Source: a virus. Taken from it: 21,506 bases of DNA. Of the stretch, positions 15,353-21,506 are shown piece after piece. Where the stretch lies: IMG/VR virus record IMGVR_UViG_3300010883_000595, positions 1 to 21,506 of that record; one strand, 5' to 3'. The first letter of the stretch is position 1. Each line of letters opens with the position of its first letter. Below the pieces are notes generated by a model, which was not told the DNA's origin, did no database searches, and worked only from the letters and a program-made list of their open reading frames with translations. The translations under genes were made by a program, and so were the position numbers.

Positions 15353-16408
15353 CTAACTCACCACCTTAAAATTAAAATTGTCATCAAAAATTCTTAGTTT
15401 ATTATTATCCGTTTTTAATCTTAATATAATTCTATAAGATCTATTATTTATAAAACCCCTTAAATCTTGTTTAAAATAATTAGATCCCGAATCAGAACTA
15501 AACAATGAATAATCACCAAATGGAACAATAGTTGCTCCTGTTTCTACATCTATTATTGAATAACTACCACTACCTTCTGGCACATATAATGGAGAGGTAG
15601 TTGATTTGGTTGTAGACGCAGATTTTGTTTGATATCTCTCTCTAGCCCCAACTCTAAATCTTGGTTTTTCTGTTTCTTTATATGTATCTCTTAAATTAAT
15701 CATATAAAGATAATTATCTTTTGTACCATCAATAGTTAATTGTGTTAAACCCGTATCACCTATAGTTGTGTGGCTATCCCACCCAACTTCAATCTTTGGT
15801 GAATATATGGAATTTGCATTGGATGAAATGAAATTTATATCGCCAGTTTCGGTTGATGAATCTTCTTGACTACCACTCCATTTAAGAATTAATCCGTTGT
15901 TTGATATAGTCCCATCTAACCAATTATTTACAATATCAGTTACATCCATATTAACATCTGGAGATTCATATGAAAATGATTGTGAGCATTCACCACTACC
16001 AGTTATCCAAGCACCACCAGACCAATTAGTATTATCAAAACTTTCATCACTTCTTTCCCAACTCACACCATTTCTACTATTTGGATCTTGTGTTGTATAT
16101 CCAGTTCCATCTTCCCAACTTGATGATAGTGGGAATGTGGCTAATGAATATTCTGGTGAAAGTTCAGATGTTTTTTGTTCGTATAATCTTAAATAGTATT
16201 TAGCACTACTTGATATTTCATTAGATACAATTGATTGTGATAATTCAGCTAAATCAAATTGTAAAAGAACTCGTGAAACACCCTTTAGAGTATCAGTATC
16301 AAATTCTTTTTTAAGGACAAGAGTATTATCACCACCGAAATTCTTTTCAGAGTTATCATTTAATTCATATATGTAAGCATCTTTTGAAGGATATATAAAA
16401 TGATACAT
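15353..16408 (-). CDS. DNRLRE-like virion protein, copy 1
   Basis: 351 residues. The pattern is that of DNRLRE-type beta domains: MYHFIYPSKDAYIYE, FGGDNTLVLKKEF, SRVLLQFDLAEL, YYLRLYE, LSSSWEDGTGY, NGVSWE, then SQSFSYESPDVNMDVTDIV followed by NNWLDGTISNNGLILKWSGS (about 142-180), and SIYSPKIEVGW. Residues about 220-350 form a second beta domain with VPEGSGSYSIIDVETG and the ending NFNFKVVS. These proteins occur beside baseplate genes in marine T4-like phages. Related domains in bacteria bind polysaccharide, so surface recognition is plausible but inferred. A good AAGGAG lies 6 bases before the ATG at 16408. The nearby paralogue indicates tandem duplication followed by divergence, probably to widen or refine target recognition. 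Confidence 0.67.
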   Translation of the reverse strand: MYHFIYPSKDAYIYELNDNSEKNFGGDNTLVLKKEFDTDTLKGVSRVLLQFDLAELSQSIVSNEISSSAKYYLRLYEQKTSELSPEYSLATFPLSSSWEDGTGYTTQDPNSRNGVSWERSDESFDNTNWSGGAWITGSGECSQSFSYESPDVNMDVTDIVNNWLDGTISNNGLILKWSGSQEDSSTETGDINFISSNANSIYSPKIEVGWDSHTTIGDTGLTQLTIDGTKDNYLYMINLRDTYKETEKPRFRVGARERYQTKSASTTKSTTSPLYVPEGSGSYSIIDVETGATIVPFGDYSLFSSDSGSNYFKQDLRGFINNRSYRIILRLKTDNNKLRIFDDNFNFKVVS

Positions 16409-16418
16409 TTAAAACTCC

Positions 16419-18608
16419 TTATCTAACTATTCCCTTTATATTTTTATTTGGGTTTTTTAATTCGAATACTGCTGGTTCATATGCCGGCATTATAACACCA
16501 TCACCCGCAACAGCATTTGGTCCATAAAACTGACCAAAATCATAAAAATAACCATAACCTGGATTGTTACCACTAGAAGTTGTATTATCGGAACTAATAA
16601 GAGTATTATATAATCCTGGCGAAAATGCAAAATCCCCACCACTTTCTTTTGTAGTATTATAATCCATACCTTGTGTTAATGTTACATAATTTATCGATCT
16701 AACTCCATCAACCCCCATCAACAAATTCTCTAATTCGCTTGTATATATAATCTGTTTAAATTGCATTTCACTAATATTAAAATATTTTTTTATTGTTTCA
16801 ATACATCTTAACTTTACAAAACTTTTATTTTCAGTTTTTTGAGATACAACATCAAAAGTTACACCAAAATTTATAATATACCCATTAAAAAATATTATCT
16901 GATCTGTTATCATTCTATACTGATTTAAATATTGTTTAAGATTTTGTTGAACCAACATTGGTGTATTGATTAAATTTCTCTTATTATCATAAGAAAGTAA
17001 ATATAAATCAATTGTATATAATCTGTCATCTTGTGATATATTCGCATGTGCCATTTCTAATGTTTCTTCTAACATTTGGAAATCATCTTTATTTAATCCA
17101 CCATCTTTATTTGCATCAAGTTTTTCCCGTATTTGATTTAATCTTTCTTCTTTTATTTTAATATCTAAGTTTGGTTCATTTATTTTATAATTTAAATCAA
17201 TAACATCTTTAAGTCTAGTAACCAAATTTTGTAATTTTTCTCTTTGGGCACTTCGAACAGCACCAGCCCTAGCACAATAAACTTTTGCTATATTTCCAAA
17301 CTTAGCAGACATATTTAAAGTTCTAGCTTCATAATCTTCTTTGGTTACGCAACGAGTTTGAGTTGAATGTTCCCCAATAGCTCTATGTCTAATCTCTTCT
17401 AAAGTTTCCCCCGCAGATCCACCAGCCGCTGGTTGTAGATTTGTTACAGTTATTCCAGTAGATGTGGTTGAAGCTAAATTACTTATTGTATCTATTTTTG
17501 TTAAATCTCCAGATGGCACATTGGTGGCTATCCCCCCACCAACTCTATATGTTACAGTTAAAGATATATGTGCTGGTGCTTCTCCAAGAGTTCCATAAGA
17601 ATCTCCAAGCAAAGGATTTATAGACGAATTTAAATTTTCTTCACTACCAGGTAAATTAATTCCTGCTTGATTGAGTGCCAACATTAAATTTTCAAATGTT
17701 TGACCACTTCTCAATACACCATTTCCAAAAACAAGTGAAGTTCTATTATCAGCATTAACATCAATCATAAACCTTTTACTAACATTCCTATAATTTAAAG
17801 AATATGGAACTGGCATTTTTAAAATCGTACTATTACCAAGATTACTATAAGCACCATCTCTAACACTATCTGATGTATAATGAGTTTCGACTGGAACTTT
17901 ATCTTGTGCTAAATAATCAACCTCATACCATTTATTACCATTTGAATCCTTTACACTCAAAATTTCCACCACGTTTATTTCTGCTAATGTTAATCTTAAA
18001 AATTTTTGACTGGCACCAATATTAAAAGTAGTAGTAGTTGTTTCTCCAAACACAGCGCTTACTTTACGAGTTAATGTATATTCTTCTGGAATCCCTGTTA
18101 TACTTGCCACCTTTGTAGATTCCGGTGGTGCATCAACTGATGAGCTTACTGTAAAATCTATCACATCTAATGTTTCAAAAATAAGATTTGAATTTAAAGC
18201 AGACCCTACTTTCATTCCAGCATCAATAATAGATGCCTTTGAAAAATCTGGATTTCCTTTATTATTAGAAACAATAACTTGTTTAACAGTCAATTCAACA
18301 TAAGATGGTGAAATTGGTTTAACTTTATAACCATACGATTTGGCTAAATTTATAATATTTCTTCTCTCTTCGGCTAATGGTAATAACATTTCCTTATATT
18401 GGGTATCAACATAAAAGTTTAATACATCACCAACATACGCGGACATCTCAAGCAACATCATACCAGTAGATGTTTCATTAAAATCTCTATAAGAATTTGG
18501 GAAATAAGATTTTGCATAACGTATTAAAGATGTTTTAAGTTCATTAAAATCCTTTCCAACATAATTAACATTAGTAGTTGATAATTTATTTTTATTGTTA
18601 TATGGCAT
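16419..18608 (-). CDS. gp6: Baseplate wedge protein, T4 gp6 / P2 gpJ-like (baseplate J family), with EF-hand insert
   Basis: 729 residues. The N-terminus has YVGKDFNELKTSLI, then ETSTGMMLLEMSAYVGDVLNFYVDTQYKEMLL and RRNIINLAKSYGYK (about 46-96), the classic start of gp6/baseplate-J wedge proteins. The central part has YRVGGG, GGSAGETLEEIRHRA and TKEDYEA (about 354-427). The C-terminal part has YTIDLYLLSYD, LNQYRM-ITDQIIFFNGYIIN-FGVTFDV and a helical end domain. Gp6 dimers link neighbouring wedges and carry the sheath-contraction trigger in T4. Residues about 450-530 are an apparent insertion: a coiled-coil-like helix and then the EF-hand loop D498-A-N-K-D-G-G-L-N-K-D-D509. The gene follows gp25 directly, as in other contractile tails; GGAGAA lies within the last codons of gp25, and the ATG is at 18608. 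Confidence 0.88.
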   Translation of the reverse strand: MPYNNKNKLSTTNVNYVGKDFNELKTSLIRYAKSYFPNSYRDFNETSTGMMLLEMSAYVGDVLNFYVDTQYKEMLLPLAEERRNIINLAKSYGYKVKPISPSYVELTVKQVIVSNNKGNPDFSKASIIDAGMKVGSALNSNLIFETLDVIDFTVSSSVDAPPESTKVASITGIPEEYTLTRKVSAVFGETTTTTFNIGASQKFLRLTLAEINVVEILSVKDSNGNKWYEVDYLAQDKVPVETHYTSDSVRDGAYSNLGNSTILKMPVPYSLNYRNVSKRFMIDVNADNRTSLVFGNGVLRSGQTFENLMLALNQAGINLPGSEENLNSSINPLLGDSYGTLGEAPAHISLTVTYRVGGGIATNVPSGDLTKIDTISNLASTTSTGITVTNLQPAAGGSAGETLEEIRHRAIGEHSTQTRCVTKEDYEARTLNMSAKFGNIAKVYCARAGAVRSAQREKLQNLVTRLKDVIDLNYKINEPNLDIKIKEERLNQIREKLDANKDGGLNKDDFQMLEETLEMAHANISQDDRLYTIDLYLLSYDNKRNLINTPMLVQQNLKQYLNQYRMITDQIIFFNGYIINFGVTFDVVSQKTENKSFVKLRCIETIKKYFNISEMQFKQIIYTSELENLLMGVDGVRSINYVTLTQGMDYNTTKESGGDFAFSPGLYNTLISSDNTTSSGNNPGYGYFYDFGQFYGPNAVAGDGVIMPAYEPAVFELKNPNKNIKGIVR
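17046..17147 (-). other. EF-hand-like helix-loop-helix inside gp6
   Basis: Residues 488-521: helix ERLNQIREKL, loop DANKDGGLNKDD, helix FQMLEETLEM. Loop positions 1, 3, 5 and 12 are D, N, D, D, position 6 is Gly and position 8 is Leu, as in canonical calcium loops except Asp for Glu at 12. Calcium binding is inferred from the motif. Confidence 0.65.
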
Positions 18609-18610
18609 TA

Positions 18611-19057
18611 TTATTCTCCAATTGTCACTTGAACTGATTCGGTTGCATTTGTATCTTTATTTAAACCAAACTTAACAAATATATTTAATTTATTATATTC
18701 AATACTAGCCGCACTTTCAGACATACCAACGGTCAATTCTAAAATTGTAATATATGGTAGCCAATAAGCAAATGTATCTATAATATTGTTTTTTATAGCC
18801 ATTTGAATATCCGGTGTAAATGGATCAAATAAATACCTTTTTAATTTAACCCCAAAAGTTGGTTGCATAACCCTCTCACCAAGTTCAGTTAATAAAAGAT
18901 TTCTTATATTATGTTTTGTGGCTTCTAATACTGTTGTAGTAGTAGCAAACATTCCATTTAGTCCAGAATGTAATGGATAATCTAAACCAATAGATATATC
19001 ATCATCTCTATCTTCTATAAAAGGTTTTTTTGTTTTACTTAAATCTATTACTGCCAT
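18611..19057 (-). CDS. gp25: Baseplate wedge protein gp25-like (GPW/gp25 family)
   Basis: 148 residues, the usual length for the family. The diagnostic core is GLDYPLHSGLNGMF, then ATKHNIRNLLLTELGERVMQ and PTFGVKLKRYLFDP (about residues 24-79), followed by amphipathic helix IKNNIIDTFAYWL and strands. The E-R-x-x-x-P-x-F-G motif is the hallmark of gp25/gpW proteins. In T4, gp25 sits at the tail-tube end of the wedge and templates sheath assembly; it is named lysozyme-like but has no proven catalytic need. It lies immediately upstream of gp6, the standard order. The ATG at 19057 has GGTGGA in the last codons of the upstream gene as its ribosome binding site. Confidence 0.9.
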   Translation of the reverse strand: MAVIDLSKTKKPFIEDRDDDISIGLDYPLHSGLNGMFATTTTVLEATKHNIRNLLLTELGERVMQPTFGVKLKRYLFDPFTPDIQMAIKNNIIDTFAYWLPYITILELTVGMSESAASIEYNKLNIFVKFGLNKDTNATESVQVTIGE

Positions 19058-19060
19058 TTA

Positions 19061-19435
19061 TTATCCACCATTTTTTATTTTTTGTTTTTCATCTATTGCT
19101 TTCATTATCCCACTATAATCTTTCTTTAAAAAATCTGGTGTCTGACCATCAACAACTACACCACCAGTTTGTGGTTGTTCTGTAGAACCATCAATAAGAT
19201 CAGCCATTCTATCGGATGTAAATGTAGTTCCACCCATAGTTTCCCAGTCTTGTCCAGCTTCAGTATTATTTAACACCTCATTCAAAACTGGATTCTTTGT
19301 GTAGTTTTGTTTCTGTTTTGGTTTAGGTTTTTGTACTGGTTGTTTTTTAACTCCACCAAGAACTTCTTTTAAACCCAAACGGATTTCTTCTCTTACTACT
19401 TCTCTTATTACCATTTTTAATTGACTCATTTTCAT
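19061..19435 (-). CDS. Small helical protein of unknown function upstream of gp25
   Basis: 124 residues, no family recognised. The N-terminus is an amphipathic charged helix (MKMSQLKMVIREVVREEIRL, then GLKEVLG), a style I associate with small proteins encoded among marine-phage structural genes. It is followed by a Lys/Pro/Gln linker (KKQPVQKPKPKQKQ) and a mostly disordered, polar C-terminal part with TTFTSDRMADLIDG and QTPDFLKKDYSGIMKAIDEK. There is no membrane segment. It could be a scaffold or linker of the hub-wedge interface, but this is a guess from position only. AGGAGA lies about 11 bases before the first ATG (19435). A second in-frame ATG two codons later is possible but less well spaced. 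Confidence 0.6.
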   Translation of the reverse strand: MKMSQLKMVIREVVREEIRLGLKEVLGGVKKQPVQKPKPKQKQNYTKNPVLNEVLNNTEAGQDWETMGGTTFTSDRMADLIDGSTEQPQTGGVVVDGQTPDFLKKDYSGIMKAIDEKQKIKNGG

Positions 19436-19440
19436 AACTT

Positions 19441-19452
19441 ATGTTCTCCTAT
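19441..19452 (-). promoter_or_regulatory. Strong ribosome binding site ATAGGAGAACAT
   Basis: AGGAGA precedes the ATG of the 124-residue gene. The 12 bases are identical to those at 5241-5252. It lies in the 18-base gap after the hydrophobic protein gene. Confidence 0.7.
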
Positions 19453-19453
19453 A

Positions 19454-20704
19454 TTAAATATCTTGTTGATAAAATCCTTTTCTTTTACCTGTTCTCTTTG
19501 TTGCTTTTTTGACAGTTACATCATTATTTGGATAAAGTAAGCTAGTAATTATTTTATTTCCTAATTTATCAAATATATCCTTCATATTTCCATTCGCTGC
19601 CAATTCAGCATCGGTTGGTTCACCACCCAAATCTTTTAACTTTGATTTTAAACCAGCCAATATCCTTTTAAGGTTATCACCTGTAATTCCAGAATGTGGT
19701 GGGTGTGGAAATACAGTATCTCCAATACCAGCACCATAAGAACCTCCCTGTGCAGTACATTCTTCGGGTGATAATTGTTCAACAGAACCATCCGGTAATG
19801 TACATTCTACCAAACCATCACTATTATTTATTTCATTTTCTAAATTATTTATCTGTAAGCTCAGTGCTACTCTTAACTCCAATTGTGCGTCTTTAGCGCC
19901 CGATATATCACCCTCTGACATATTCAACGCTTCCTCTAATAATTTTTTAGCTACACCATCGCCCACCCCAGTACCTGAACCAGCACCAGTTCCAGCACCA
20001 AGTCCATCACCAGTACCTGTACCAGCATCGTTAATATCTTCCCAATCATCAGCTGATCTTGATGCTGATGCTAATTCACTATTAAAATCATCGTCTTGGT
20101 TTTTACCAAAATCAGCGGCAGATGCTAGCGCCCCACTACATAAACTTAATAAAAACAATAATGATAAATACACAGCAATAAGAGCATTAGCAACTGGACA
20201 AGCATCCATTAACCACGCTCGAGACATTTCTTTGGTGCCAGAAGCAAAACTACCAATGTTTGTAGCTACAACACCAAAACCAAAAGAAGGTACTACATGA
20301 TCTACCACTAAAGATATAATATGTATAATAGTAGCTATACCAATAACCACCGTCAAAACTTTAATAGCGACAGTTAGTGCATCCAAAAAAGATTTAATAA
20401 TCCTGATGATGACATTAATTGCTCTAATTATAGGATTTAATAAATGGATATGTTTCATTAAAGCCCCCAATAAAACCATAATCAAAAAAGCCACTAAAAG
20501 TTTCATTAATGGTGGTATGGCTTTCTCAACAATTTTAAGTAATGCCTTCATTGTAAGATCAGAAAATTTTGGTATTCCTGGTATCCCAGCTATTAAAATA
20601 TCAGTTGCAGCACACATAGCCATACTAGCTGCTGCTAATGGGGCAATTGTAGCTACCCTACCTGGTACATCAACGGGTTCTAATGGTAATAATGCTTCAG
20701 CCAT
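19454..20704 (-). CDS. Multi-pass hydrophobic protein in the baseplate operon, with Gly-rich linker
   Basis: 416 residues from ATG at 20704, where TAATG overlaps the previous stop. An in-frame TTG six codons upstream is possible but has no better ribosome binding site. The N-terminal half is strongly hydrophobic: membrane-segment candidates lie at about 64-83 (PLMKLLVAFLIMVLLGALM), 114-134 (KVLTVVIGIATIIHIISLVV) and 171-194 (ANALIAVYLSLLFLLSLCSG), with an amphipathic helix between the first two. Then come an acidic stretch, a Gly/Thr/Ala linker (GTGTGDGLGAGTGAGSGTG, about 228-246), a helix, a two-Cys motif (ECTLPDGSVEQLSPEEC, about 300-316) and a basic end, TGKRKGFYQQDI. I recognise no family. 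Its position beside spike and wedge genes suggests a virion protein that enters the host membrane during infection, or a membrane-bound assembly factor. Both are inference. Confidence 0.65.
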   Translation of the reverse strand: MAEALLPLEPVDVPGRVATIAPLAAASMAMCAATDILIAGIPGIPKFSDLTMKALLKIVEKAIPPLMKLLVAFLIMVLLGALMKHIHLLNPIIRAINVIIRIIKSFLDALTVAIKVLTVVIGIATIIHIISLVVDHVVPSFGFGVVATNIGSFASGTKEMSRAWLMDACPVANALIAVYLSLLFLLSLCSGALASAADFGKNQDDDFNSELASASRSADDWEDINDAGTGTGDGLGAGTGAGSGTGVGDGVAKKLLEEALNMSEGDISGAKDAQLELRVALSLQINNLENEINNSDGLVECTLPDGSVEQLSPEECTAQGGSYGAGIGDTVFPHPPHSGITGDNLKRILAGLKSKLKDLGGEPTDAELAANGNMKDIFDKLGNKIITSLLYPNNDVTVKKATKRTGKRKGFYQQDI

Positions 20705-21506
20705 TATATCATACCAGCCCAATCAAATGGGGTTAATTCATATTTTTTTCTAAATTTTTCTTCAAATGGATCATCTCTTTTTGTTCTACCATTTTCAACA
20801 GATATATGTGGACATAGCATATTTTTTAAGTCATCTTTAAAATCTTCAAGCATTTGATTTTGTTTGGTTAAAGATTTACCAACCAAAGCAGCAGCATTTT
20901 TAGCTGCAATACCAGCCGCTATCTGTTGATTTCCCAATTGTATCATACTAATTAAATTTAACATAAGTTCTCTTAACATATCTCCATCCACAGCCGGGTG
21001 CATTGAATCACCCTTCAACGTAGTTCCTAACAAAACTTTTCCAGGATTTTCTACAGTTCCACCATTACAAGTTAAAGTTATAGTTTCAGCATCTACTTTA
21101 AATGTGCTTGTATTAAAAATTGTACTTCCAGCAACCTCTCCAACATAATTACCTGATGTAGAAAATGTTATACTCTTACCGGCGCCCAAATGTATATGTT
21201 CAAGAGCTGAGGCGAATATACTATCTTTTTTAGCATTAAATGTTATTCTATTAGATGACATTAAAATTTGATTTCCATTATAACCATATACAGTTTTATC
21301 TATATCTTTGTCATCTTCTTTATCGTTTTTAGACCCATTAGCATATTCAGGAAGACCCCTACCATAACTTTTTGTATATGTTTTTGATATAGATCTTTTT
21401 GATTGACCCTGTCCTTCACCATCAAGTTTAAACTCATCATCAGCCAAAGTAAACTCATAAAGTTCTGATTTTTTTGTACTTGGATTTATAGTAACATCTT
21501 TAAAAA
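20704..21506 (-). CDS. Baseplate hub/spike-like protein (gp5-like C-terminal beta region), 5' end cut by window edge
   Basis: The frame is open to the right edge, so the visible 266 residues are the C-terminal part of a longer protein; a TTG 19 codons into the visible part is not a credible start. The visible sequence begins FKDVTINPSTKKSELYEFTL. A polar linker precedes a beta-helix-like region (YNGNQILMSSNRITFNAK, IHLGAGKSITFSTSG, STFKVDAETITL), which resembles the needle part of gp5/VgrG-type spikes as found in marine T4-like phages. A helical segment follows (LRELMLNLISMIQLGNQQIAA, NQMLEDFKDDLKNML), then CPHISVENGRTKRDDPFEEK and FDWAGMI. Gene order (spike, then gp25, gp6) supports a hub/spike role. 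No lysozyme domain is visible in this part. Assignment to gp5 is moderate because the N-terminal OB domain is missing from the window. Confidence 0.55.
   Translation of the reverse strand, partial: FKDVTINPSTKKSELYEFTLADDEFKLDGEGQGQSKRSISKTYTKSYGRGLPEYANGSKNDKEDDKDIDKTVYGYNGNQILMSSNRITFNAKKDSIFASALEHIHLGAGKSITFSTSGNYVGEVAGSTIFNTSTFKVDAETITLTCNGGTVENPGKVLLGTTLKGDSMHPAVDGDMLRELMLNLISMIQLGNQQIAAGIAAKNAAALVGKSLTKQNQMLEDFKDDLKNMLCPHISVENGRTKRDDPFEEKFRKKYELTPFDWAGMI

Noticed and set aside
20705-20722. TTG start for the hydrophobic protein
   Set aside because: The ATG at 20704 forms a TAATG junction like two others in the window; the TTG adds six codons without a better ribosome binding site. It remains possible.
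20406-20753. Plus-strand 115-codon open frame
   Set aside because: Lies opposite the hydrophobic protein gene and the end of the spike-like gene; no ribosome binding site and no coding-like composition.

Overview
This window is an AT-rich (roughly 70% A+T by eye), gene-dense stretch of a tailed-phage genome. Every gene is read from the minus strand, so gene order below runs from high to low coordinates. It encodes the baseplate and tail-tip or receptor-binding module of a contractile-tailed, T4-related but divergent phage (or a provirus or metagenomic contig of one). The main evidence is a recognisable gp25-like protein followed directly by a gp6/baseplate-J-like protein and then a very large protein with a P2 gpI / T4 gp7-like region. 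Small secreted-looking beta-rich proteins full of Gly-Ser-Gly motifs follow, a style common in marine T4-like phages. The host cannot be named. Clear AGGAG ribosome binding sites argue for a host that uses Shine-Dalgarno initiation.

Layout in transcription order: a 5'-truncated spike/hub-like protein (20704-21506); a multi-pass hydrophobic protein (19454-20704); a small helical protein (19061-19435); gp25-like wedge (18611-19057); gp6-like wedge with an embedded EF-hand (16419-18608); two tandem DNRLRE-like beta proteins (14276-16408); an unrecognised protein with a charge-polarised tail (13099-14274); a strongly polybasic protein ending in an S74 self-cleaving chaperone domain (10748-13099); a 1803-residue gpI/gp7-like baseplate protein with a LamG-like insert and ten 32-residue repeats (5337-10748); a 100-base gap with a possible promoter; then four virion-type genes (222, 444, 319 and 699 residues); and at the left edge the start of a RuvC-like nuclease (1-119). 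Most junctions overlap or are separated by fewer than 30 bases (TAATG at 20704, 13099 and 10748), which implies translationally coupled late operons.

The wedge core (gp25, gp6, gpI/gp7-like) would build the baseplate. The DNRLRE, LamG, carbohydrate-binding-like, Ig-like and S74 domains point to surface recognition and trimeric fibre assembly around it. The 444-, 319- and 699-residue proteins share a similar C-terminal motif, which suggests a common mounting point.

The most unusual features are: (i) the 10 x 32-residue acidic repeat array; (ii) decapeptide Lys/Arg repeats and a polylysine run just before an S74 cleavage site; (iii) polybasic or Arg-Gly tracts in four different virion genes; (iv) a textbook single EF-hand inside gp6; and (v) a membrane protein inside the baseplate operon. 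I see no tRNA, CRISPR array, insertion sequence or strong terminator. No gap between genes exceeds about 100 bases.
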